13,682 nt of DNA from B21-G16 sp003644825 [NCBI: Candidatus Zhuqueibacterota bacterium]. Its GTDB lineage: Bacteria > SM23-31 > B21-G16. The notes below the pieces were generated by a model that was given only the letters and a program-made list of their open reading frames with translations, had not been told where the DNA came from and ran no database searches. A program made the translations under genes and the position numbers. Position 1 is the stretch's first letter, and each line of letters opens with the position of its first letter. Location: positions 1-13,682 of the forward strand of contig QNDJ01000012.1 in assembly GCA_003644825.1 (NCBI GenBank), given 5' to 3'. Positions 7,235-13,682 of this stretch are shown piece after piece.

Positions 7235-9367
7235 ATGGCACAAATAAATAGAAATCTTGTTAATGTAATATTAATTCTTATTTTTATATTGCAAAATAAT
7301 GCAAATTCCCAGACTAAAACAGGGAAAGATGATATAAGAATAATATACGCCAGGAAAACTGACGAAGAAATTAAAATCGATGGTAACTTGTTTGAAAAAT
7401 CCTGGGAAAAAGTATCCCCTCAGGCAGATTTTATCCAGTTAGAACCCCATAAAGGAAAATTAGCTACAGAAAAAACAGAAGTTAAAGTTCTTTATAACGA
7501 AGAAAATCTTTATATAGGGTTCAAATGTTATACATCATCACCATCAGATATCATTGCTTCTATAACAAGAAGAGACCAATTATTAGGCTCTGGACATCAA
7601 TCCCGGAAGAGTGATGATAATGTTGTTATAATCATAGATACATTTAATGATATGAGAAATGGCTATTGTTTTGCAATCAATCCTTTAGGAACTCAACTTG
7701 ATATGAAAATTGCAAATGATGGAAGAAGCAGAGATACTAATTGGGACAGCGGCTGGAAAGCAAAAGCTCAAAAACATAAGTGGGGATGGTCAGCAGAATT
7801 TTCTATTCCATTTAAAATTATGAGATTTAATATATCAAAAAATATGGTCTGGGGAATAAATTTTGGCAGGTTCATTTCAAAAAAACTGGAAACCGACTGG
7901 TGGTCAGGAAGAATGGATGAAGATTTTCGTATATCTCAGGGTGGAATCTTAATGGGGCTTGACATCCTGAAAAAGGAAAAAGATCTCCACTTAATACCAT
8001 ATAGCACATCAAGGCAGGAAAAAATAACCTCAAAAAATATACAGGGAAGATGGAAAGAAGAAATAGGTTTAGATATTGAATATAACCCTATTTCTAACTT
8101 AACAAGCAATTTTACTATAAACCCTGATTTTGCAAGTGTTGAAGGAGACCGGGAACAAATAAATCTGACACGATTTGAACTGCAGTTTCCCGAAAAAAGA
8201 AGGTTTTTTCTCGAGGGCAGCGAGCTCTTCAGAAACAGAATAAGAGTTTTCTATTCAAGGAGAATCGGTAATATTTTATACGGTGGGAAAGCTACAGGAA
8301 AATTTAAAAAATACAACATTGCTATGATAAATGTTCAGGCAGAAAAAGTTCAGGATGACCCATATACTGATAATAATGAGTCATTCCCCGAAGCAAACAT
8401 CTCCGTTTTCAGAGCCCAGAGAGATATTCTGAAATCCTCAACCATAGGTTTACTGGCTGTTAATAAACAATGGAAAGGTGGGTATAACAGGGTCGTAAGT
8501 CTCGATGCAACATTGAATTTACCATATCATCTGTATGGAACTGCACAGTTTGTTGGGTCCTGGCCGGGTAATTTGACAAAGGGAAGCGCCTTCTTTCTGA
8601 GGCTGGAAAGAAGATCAAATATATATGATTATCATCTCAGATATACAAACCTTGGAGAAGAATTTCGTGAAAGGGTTAATCCCGTTGGATTTATAAGAGA
8701 TGATGACAGGCACGAACTCGATTCCGCAGTAAGATATAAGTGGTGGATTAAAGGTAAAAAACTTGATTATATCGATTACCGCTCCAACTATAACATCTAC
8801 TGGAGTCATAAAAAAATCCTCAGAAGTTATGATATATGGGAAAGGCTACGATTTTATTTTGTAAATAAATTAAGCATTGAAACAATGTATGATTATGAAT
8901 TTAAACTATTTGAAAAACGATTCTTTAATAACAAAAAGAGTATAAAAATAGGATATAATACCGAAGAATGGACTTCCAAAGAAATTGAATTTCAATGGGG
9001 AAAAAACTTCGATAGAGATTATAAATTGTATTCTGCAAGTGCAAAATTCAAACCAAGCAGAAAACTCTCTATTGAATATTCATTAAAAAGACTCATATTT
9101 AACCCGGACCCAAATAATAATACCACGTTTATTAACATCCTGATATGTAATTACCAGTTCAATCCAGATTTATTTATCAGATTATTTGTTCAAAACAACT
9201 CTTCCATAGATAGATATTATATTTATTCTATTTTCGGTTATAGGTTCAGACCCCCCTACAGTGCAATTTACGTTGTATTCACCAACGATAGATTCTGCTC
9301 CTTACATAAAACAATTGAAACAAACAGAATTTTATTCCTGAAGTTTTCCTACTCTCTGGACTTATAG
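7235..9367 (+). CDS. CBM9-like / DUF5916 outer-membrane beta-barrel protein
   Basis: A 710-aa secreted protein. The signal peptide covers about residues 1-26 (hydrophobic 9-20, then NANSQ). Residues 44-235 form a carbohydrate-binding-module-9-like domain: KIDGNLFEKSWEKV, EENLYIGFKC, NGYCFAINPLGTQ and WGWSAEFSIPFKIMRF. Next comes the DUF5916 signature around residues 298-332, with NPDFASVEGDREQ, NLTRFELQFPEKR and FFLEGSELF. The rest alternates short polar and aromatic strands, as in a large outer-membrane barrel, and ends in a hydrophobic final strand (FLKFSYSLDL). Members are common in Bacteroidetes, Acidobacteria and candidate phyla; none has an established function that I can name, although surface binding or transport is usually assumed. 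AGGAAA lies 5-7 bases before the ATG. It is the last gene of the run, 39 bases after the Cys/His-rich gene, and may have its own promoter. Confidence 0.9.
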   Translation: MAQINRNLVNVILILIFILQNNANSQTKTGKDDIRIIYARKTDEEIKIDGNLFEKSWEKVSPQADFIQLEPHKGKLATEKTEVKVLYNEENLYIGFKCYTSSPSDIIASITRRDQLLGSGHQSRKSDDNVVIIIDTFNDMRNGYCFAINPLGTQLDMKIANDGRSRDTNWDSGWKAKAQKHKWGWSAEFSIPFKIMRFNISKNMVWGINFGRFISKKLETDWWSGRMDEDFRISQGGILMGLDILKKEKDLHLIPYSTSRQEKITSKNIQGRWKEEIGLDIEYNPISNLTSNFTINPDFASVEGDREQINLTRFELQFPEKRRFFLEGSELFRNRIRVFYSRRIGNILYGGKATGKFKKYNIAMINVQAEKVQDDPYTDNNESFPEANISVFRAQRDILKSSTIGLLAVNKQWKGGYNRVVSLDATLNLPYHLYGTAQFVGSWPGNLTKGSAFFLRLERRSNIYDYHLRYTNLGEEFRERVNPVGFIRDDDRHELDSAVRYKWWIKGKKLDYIDYRSNYNIYWSHKKILRSYDIWERLRFYFVNKLSIETMYDYEFKLFEKRFFNNKKSIKIGYNTEEWTSKEIEFQWGKNFDRDYKLYSASAKFKPSRKLSIEYSLKRLIFNPDPNNNTTFINILICNYQFNPDLFIRLFVQNNSSIDRYYIYSIFGYRFRPPYSAIYVVFTNDRFCSLHKTIETNRILFLKFSYSLDL

Positions 9368-9727
9368 ATATATTATGACCCTTTTTTATTCTAAAATGAT
9401 AATAACACTGTAATATATATATGAGGTTTGAATAAATACATCAGTTAAAAATTATAGTTGAAAAACATCATGAGCAAAATGTAGTATATCTTCTGGAGAT
9501 AAAAGGTATAAACTAAAGAAATCTTAGGAACCTCTATTACAGAAGTCGAATTGTAAGGTTCAACACTTGGAGTTGTTTGCAGGTAATCAGTGATAAGACA
9601 AAAAAATCTTTTAGAATCTTACCATAACACTATCATAAATAAAAGTTTATTCAAATTTTAATTGAAGACAAAGTTTAACAGATTCCTCTAATTTGCAACA
9701 ATATCCAGAAACTGGTTTTTATTTTAT
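9368..9727. other. AT-rich intergenic region between convergent genes
   Basis: No reading frame of useful length and no RNA gene is recognisable in these 360 bases, where the + strand run meets the - strand peptidase gene. There is a run of alternating TA near 9412-9420. An imperfect inverted repeat GAACCT (9528-9533) / AGGTTC (9556-9561) has a 22-base interior. A small hairpin lies at 9705-9715. Strong terminators for either neighbour are not evident. Confidence 0.6.
9705..9720 (+). terminator. Weak candidate terminator
   Basis: CCAG-AAA-CTGG (9705-9715) is followed directly by five T, then more T-rich sequence to about 9728. The 4-bp stem is short for intrinsic termination. It lies 338 bases past the DUF5916 stop, so it is a weak candidate only. 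Confidence 0.25.
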
Positions 9728-12319
9728 TCAGGGAAGAACCGTTAATTCTGCTGTACTGTAATTAAAAGAATTAAACAGAAGCTTAAACGTTCCATAAGCC
9801 TGAGCCCTCTGAATTGCATTAAACCCTATTAGAATTGCTCTTCCTTTTTTAAATGGTATTTCTACGAGTGCTGCCTTATTAAACAGTGTTTTTTCTCCTA
9901 AAATCCATCCACTCATAAGGGGATTTCTATCAGGATACATCGCAATTATATTTGCTTCAACATTAAAAGAGGGAATAACCTTAAAGGCCGGGCTTCTGGC
10001 AAAAAATGCTCCTACCTTTTCAGGCATTCCATAACCAACAGGATGAGAATTGTTAATTTTTACCGAAAGAATAGAACCAGGGCAGAAAAACTCCTCAGGC
10101 TTTTTCCCCTTCAGAATATTTATTACAGGAAGTTTGAACTCTCCCGTAAGCAAATCTGATGCCGAGTTAAGGGTTATAAGTGTTCCCCCATTTTCTACAA
10201 ACTCTTTTAAATTATAGAGCCCCTGATTACCGATACCTTTTGCAAAAAGAGGTGGAACCGTTCCTTCTTCTCTCCCCTTCAGAATACCCTCAGCTCTAAT
10301 ATCAGGAATGTAAATAACATCATATCTATCGTTCAGTTTTCCTGCTTTTATTTCCGAATTATGTATATTTTTGTATTCAATTTCAAATTTCTCAAATACC
10401 CACCTGCTCCATCCTTCACTCATACTTGCGGTCCATGGCTGATAAACGCCCAGTCTGAAGGGTTTTAATAGATATCCTTTTCCCCTGACCCTTTCATCTA
10501 TTCCATAAAAATTCAGATACAGTTCCTTTGTTATAGACTGAAGTTCATCCAGCAGACCAGCCTTTACCGGTATTACCAGATCTCCTCTGTGAATTTTTAT
10601 GTTACCTGCAGTATGTTCACCTTTACTCCAGTAAACCTCAAACCCTTTTTTCAACAACCTGTTAGTAGCTATTATGCTATTATTGGTTTTATGACTTAAC
10701 ACAAAAGCGTAATCAGGATGAGGATTTTCTACCTTTCCTTCAGGATATTCAACTTTGCGAACAGGGATAAGTTCAGCATCAAAAGGGTTATCTACCTGAA
10801 CTGTATTAACATTCATCTGGTACGGAAGGGTCCATCCACAAAAATCATAGGGCCTGACTGGTGGGCCACCAGGGTATAACCTGATATCAGGATATCTTTG
10901 AGGTTCCAGCATATCTTTTGCAAAAGCCCTGTATGGTTGAGACATTGGAACTACAAAAGTTCCGGAAGGATAGTTCACTCCATCAGCGATAAAATCTTTC
11001 CCGGTTTTATATATTTTTACTCCTCCTTCCTTAAGGACATCTATCATTTTCAATGCTGTAATATCATCCCACTGGTTGGGTGGAATTACAAAAGCAAAAG
11101 GAGGCTCTTTTTTTCCTTTTTCAATTGCCCTCTTATTCATCAAATAAAAATTGTAAAGAAGCCTTGACCTGAATTCAGAACAGGCATCAAGTAAAGATAG
11201 AGTTGCATTGAGTTCGTAATCAACAATATTCCTCAATTTCCACCAGCCACCGGGCCAGGGATTCGGAAAATTCATATACTTATCATAGGAAGGCAATCCT
11301 CTTCCCCTGCCTTTGAGTTCGGATTTTCGCTGAAATACAGGCGATGCAATTTTACAACTTGCCATCTCTGTTAACAGACCCACACAATTGTGATACCAGG
11401 CAGTCATAAGAAAAGCACCCTGCCACCACCCTGTATAAAAAGCTCCTGTTATAACACCGCTGAATCCTTTAGATTCAAGGTCAACCGCTATGTGTTCACC
11501 TAAAAGAGCTGTTTCCCGCCATATTAACGGGTCAACATTAGGATTAATCGGGTCACAGAAAGGAGGAACAAACAACCTGGCTCCCCTGTTGCCCATCTGG
11601 TGCTCATCAAGATACACCTGAGGAAACCATTCTTTATATAAAATCCTGTTAACAAGCCTTGATTCAACCTGTGTAAGCATATAAGCATCCCTATTATTAT
11701 CATGACCGGTATATGTATGATACAAATAGGGCATTGGGCTCGCCTCAAAAGGTGTCTCTAAATATTTTTCATACCAGGTTCGTACCTTCTCAAGACCATC
11801 GGGATTAAAACTCGGAACAAGAAGAAAAATCACATCATTCAGTATTCTTTTGACCCGGGGGCTTTTCTCAGTTAAAAGTCTATAAGTCAACTCTACAGAC
11901 ATCTGTGCTGCACCTACTTCCGTTGCATGAATACTGCAGGTAATTAATAGGATGAGTTTTCCCTTTTCGGAAAGTCCTTTTGCTACCTTTTCAGACATTC
12001 CTCCCGGATTTGCCAGCTTTCTGGATATACTTTTATACTCCATCAGATTCTTCATATTCTCTTCAGAGGAAATTATCGCCATTATAAAGGGCCTTCCCTC
12101 TGTAGACTTCCCCAATTCCTTAACTGTAATTTTATCCGAGGCATCGTCAAGCATATTAAAATAAGTATAAATCTGTTTCCAGCTTGCAAGTTTATAATCC
12201 TCACCAACTTTAAACCCGAGAAACTCTTCTGGTCTTACTATCTGAGAGGTTGATTGAGCTGCAAAAGTTAAAAAAATCAATGAAAAAACGATTAAAACAA
12301 AGGTTCTTTTTATCGACAT
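9728..12319 (-). CDS. Secreted M14-family zinc carboxypeptidase-like protein with C-terminal amidotransferase-like domain
   Basis: An 863-aa exported metallopeptidase. I start it at the ATG at 12319, where MSIKRTFVLIVFSLIFLTFAA gives a clean signal peptide and GGGG lies 6 bases upstream. The frame stays open to a TTG at 12382, which would put 21 polar residues in front of the signal. The M14 catalytic domain (about 45-400) shows the zinc ligands His131 and Glu134 in SIHATE, NPDG at 172-175, an NNRD arginine at 210, the third ligand His240 in YLDEHQMG, and the likely catalytic Glu318 in LLTEMAS. It should remove C-terminal residues or cleave peptides or peptidoglycan stems outside the cytoplasm. 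Residues of about 630-863 resemble the class I glutamine amidotransferase/ThuA-like fold (VIYIPD, the FVENGGTLITL segment, GRAILIGF) without an evident Cys-His-Glu triad. Such two-domain M14 proteins are common in Acidobacteria-like genomes. It lies alone, convergent with the + strand run. Confidence 0.9.
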   Translation of the reverse strand: MSIKRTFVLIVFSLIFLTFAAQSTSQIVRPEEFLGFKVGEDYKLASWKQIYTYFNMLDDASDKITVKELGKSTEGRPFIMAIISSEENMKNLMEYKSISRKLANPGGMSEKVAKGLSEKGKLILLITCSIHATEVGAAQMSVELTYRLLTEKSPRVKRILNDVIFLLVPSFNPDGLEKVRTWYEKYLETPFEASPMPYLYHTYTGHDNNRDAYMLTQVESRLVNRILYKEWFPQVYLDEHQMGNRGARLFVPPFCDPINPNVDPLIWRETALLGEHIAVDLESKGFSGVITGAFYTGWWQGAFLMTAWYHNCVGLLTEMASCKIASPVFQRKSELKGRGRGLPSYDKYMNFPNPWPGGWWKLRNIVDYELNATLSLLDACSEFRSRLLYNFYLMNKRAIEKGKKEPPFAFVIPPNQWDDITALKMIDVLKEGGVKIYKTGKDFIADGVNYPSGTFVVPMSQPYRAFAKDMLEPQRYPDIRLYPGGPPVRPYDFCGWTLPYQMNVNTVQVDNPFDAELIPVRKVEYPEGKVENPHPDYAFVLSHKTNNSIIATNRLLKKGFEVYWSKGEHTAGNIKIHRGDLVIPVKAGLLDELQSITKELYLNFYGIDERVRGKGYLLKPFRLGVYQPWTASMSEGWSRWVFEKFEIEYKNIHNSEIKAGKLNDRYDVIYIPDIRAEGILKGREEGTVPPLFAKGIGNQGLYNLKEFVENGGTLITLNSASDLLTGEFKLPVINILKGKKPEEFFCPGSILSVKINNSHPVGYGMPEKVGAFFARSPAFKVIPSFNVEANIIAMYPDRNPLMSGWILGEKTLFNKAALVEIPFKKGRAILIGFNAIQRAQAYGTFKLLFNSFNYSTAELTVLP

Positions 12320-12325
12320 TTTTAA

Positions 12326-12329
12326 CCCC
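12326..12329 (-). promoter_or_regulatory. Ribosome binding site supporting the M14 peptidase start
   Basis: GGGG on the - strand, 6 bases before the ATG at 12319. It overlaps an in-frame upstream ATG (12331) that has no ribosome site of its own. Modest evidence; the signal peptide position is the stronger argument. Confidence 0.4.
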
Positions 12330-12540
12330 ATAGGTTTGTCATTTGTTATTAAACAATTAATTAAACGGTCAAATCTCATCAAAAATTCACTTACTTATCA
12401 GTTGCCCATTTAAAAAGTTTGGAATTACAAAAGAATTAATCATAAGTCTCAGTTTATCTGTATAAGATAATTTTTCATCCCGATAGTTTTTCATACTTAG
12501 TGTACTCCAGACCAGGCAAAAACCCTGATTTTAAAGTTTT

Positions 12541-12573
12541 TCGGTCAGGCAAGGATGCCTGAACTACAGCCGA
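12541..12573 (-). repeat. REP-like palindrome with GTAG tetranucleotide
   Basis: Read on the - strand, a 7-bp stem TCAGGCA / TGCCTGA encloses the loop TCCT (12545-12562). It is preceded one base away by GTAG (12564-12567), and the whole is flanked by TCGG (12570-12573) and CCGA (12541-12544), which could pair as an outer stem. A GTAG or GGAG tetranucleotide at the 5' foot of an imperfect hairpin is the known design of REP elements mobilised by RAYT (TnpA-REP) transposases. Only one copy is in the window, so repetition is not shown. Confidence 0.5.
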
Positions 12574-12591
12574 TGGTTATTTACATTTGTA

Positions 12592-12603
12592 GAACAAGTG
12601 TTC
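12592..12603. promoter_or_regulatory. GAAC-N4-GTTC palindrome (possible LexA-type operator)
   Basis: GAACAAGTGTTC is a perfect GAAC-N4-GTTC dyad; the flanking base makes the - strand read CGAAC-N4-GTTC, the core of the Bacillus-type SOS box. It is 273 bases upstream of the peptidase start and no SOS gene is adjacent, so chance is quite possible. Confidence 0.25.
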
Positions 12604-12887
12604 GTTTATGAATAGTTTTTACACAGTTTGAATAATGGTTGTGATACGTGGATAATTTTACATTATTAATTCCTTTAATTACTGGTAAAAATTCAATTTT
12701 TGAACATTTAACTTTTTCCTCACCAGAATCGAATTACTGTCATCGGTTCATAACAAAACAATTTTTTATTATGATTCTGTACAGGCTCACAATGACAGGT
12801 ATTTTTAAACCACTACTGCAGGTAAAGTAACCTATTTTATATTATTAATTTTTTTTCCGTTTATTTTTTTCTGCTTTATTCAGTTCA

Positions 12888-13682
12888 CTATTTGATTAAT
12901 TTAATGGAAGTTTTAATTGTTCCACTCATAGGAATTTCCATCTGCGTCATTGAAACAGTTGCTTCAAGTGTACCGGTGGAACTCACCTCTATATAGTATC
13001 CTTTTCTATATGCGAAGAGTATTTCTCCCTTGCTTTTACTTGTTCCATCCATTGTGAAATCCATTCCCATCTGTGTCCCCTTACCCTTAATTTCGGATGT
13101 TTGCTCAAAAGCAATTTTCAAACACTCAGTATTATCCTTCATCAATTTCTCAACAACTGTATATTTAGAACTGGTATTGACATTTGTTTCATTTTCTCCA
13201 ACTTTTTCAGTATAGGAGTCTGTTGAAGTCCAGCTATCATTTATTTTAACGGATTTTTCAGATAAATCAAAAAAGAAATTTCTGAAATAGCTTGATACAG
13301 ACTGATATGAACCTTCAACAGGCGGGAATAGTTCCTGGTTTTTCATTTCCAGGAATTTACCCTTATTGGAGATTTTTACTTCAAGTTCTTTACCGATATA
13401 TTTAGACATATCAGGGCTCATTTCACCCTGAGGGGATGAAGCTGTTACAGATATAGAATCAAACCCCATCCCGAAAGTAATAGCGCCATCTTCTGCTACA
13501 TCTTTCACCTTAGAAAAAATCCTTGCTTTTACATCGGAAGTAGTTTCCATTTCATTGCCCATCACTTCCATTAACATTTCAGTATTGATTGTGAAATCAT
13601 ATTTGAGTGTGCTTCCTACTTCTGGACGATAGGTCAATATAAAACCAGTTTTCTCATTACCCCAGGGCTCAGACTTCTTTGC
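12888..13682 (-). CDS. Partial gene for a beta-rich, probably secreted protein of unknown function
   Basis: The 3' part of a gene running off the right edge; 264 codons plus stop are visible. A TTG at 13637 could be taken as a start, but the frame remains open for 15 more codons to the last base, and TYRPEVGSTLKYDFTINTEM looks like the middle of a beta-sheet, so the true start lies outside. The protein is rich in Ser, Thr, Lys and Glu and in alternating strands (ELEVKISNKGKFLEM, then DSWTSTDSYTEK, then TSSKYTVVEKL), and ends in repeated strands of Thr/Ser with hydrophobic residues. The pattern of a Y-x-P-x-x-G start and G-K-E-L-E-V-x-I-x-x-x-G resembles the DUF6263-type family of exported bacterial proteins, but I do not recognise it with confidence. 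The single Cys in the visible part is within NTECLKI. Confidence 0.8.
   Translation of the reverse strand, partial: AKKSEPWGNEKTGFILTYRPEVGSTLKYDFTINTEMLMEVMGNEMETTSDVKARIFSKVKDVAEDGAITFGMGFDSISVTASSPQGEMSPDMSKYIGKELEVKISNKGKFLEMKNQELFPPVEGSYQSVSSYFRNFFFDLSEKSVKINDSWTSTDSYTEKVGENETNVNTSSKYTVVEKLMKDNTECLKIAFEQTSEIKGKGTQMGMDFTMDGTSKSKGEILFAYRKGYYIEVSSTGTLEATVSMTQMEIPMSGTIKTSIKLIK

Larger units (their letters stand above)
12320..12887. other. Intergenic region upstream of the M14 peptidase gene
   Basis: These 568 bases separate two - strand genes. They hold a REP-like palindrome (12541-12573), a GAAC-N4-GTTC palindrome (12592-12603) and a short weak inverted repeat CAGG/CCTG (12513-12527). The promoter of the peptidase gene should lie here; TATGAT on the - strand near 12439-12444 is a possible -10 box but no convincing -35 partner was found. 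No convincing gene is seen. Confidence 0.6.

Noticed and set aside
9528-9561. GAACCT ... AGGTTC with a GGTTC similar to a tRNA T-arm
   Set aside because: No acceptor stem, D-arm or anticodon arm can be placed around it, so it is not a tRNA.
12648-12830. 60-codon frame in the gap upstream of the M14 peptidase, starting with GTG
   Set aside because: No ribosome site, no recognisable domain, and composition like the surrounding AT-rich DNA; probably chance.
13635-13637. TTG taken as the start of the right-edge gene
   Set aside because: The frame stays open to the last base, and the residues before TTG continue the same strand pattern, so the gene is cut by the window edge.

Overview
This 13.7 kb window is AT-rich and densely coded. 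It looks like chromosome from an uncultured, Gram-negative-type (two-membrane) heterotrophic bacterium. An outer-membrane DUF5916 beta-barrel protein, a periplasmic gamma-glutamyltranspeptidase, a secreted M14 metallopeptidase and a CstA transporter together suggest a protein- or peptide-using lifestyle. The gene mix resembles anaerobic candidate phyla such as Aminicenantes, but this is an inference from gene content and no marker gene is present. I see no rRNA, tRNA, CRISPR array, phage or transposase gene.

Region 1 (87-9367, + strand) is a run of eight genes with gaps of 39 bases or less, so it may be one long transcription unit. In order they are: gamma-glutamyltranspeptidase; a CutA1 domain fused in frame to a nicotinamidase; nicotinate phosphoribosyltransferase; a CstA carbon-starvation/peptide transporter; a stand-alone CheY-like receiver; a RimK/LysX-like ATP-grasp enzyme; a small Cys/His-rich protein resembling the ATC-hydrolase family, overlapping the ATP-grasp gene by 8 bases; and a CBM9-like/DUF5916 outer-membrane protein. 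The second and third genes make a two-step route from nicotinamide to nicotinate mononucleotide (NAD salvage). The first and fourth fit periplasmic gamma-glutamyl peptide cleavage and uptake of small products. The ATP-grasp plus Cys/His-rich pair is the least understood part.

Region 2 (9368-9727) is a 360-base AT-rich gap between convergent genes with only weak hairpins.

Region 3 (9728-13682, - strand) holds a large secreted M14 zinc carboxypeptidase-like protein with a C-terminal amidotransferase-like domain, then a 568-base gap, then the 3' part of a gene for a beta-rich, probably secreted protein that runs off the window's right edge. The gap contains a REP-like palindrome with an adjacent GTAG tetranucleotide, and a GAAC-N4-GTTC palindrome.

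The most noteworthy items are the CutA1-nicotinamidase fusion with a possible internal restart, the coupled ATP-grasp/Cys-His gene pair, and the GTAG-hairpin repeat candidate.
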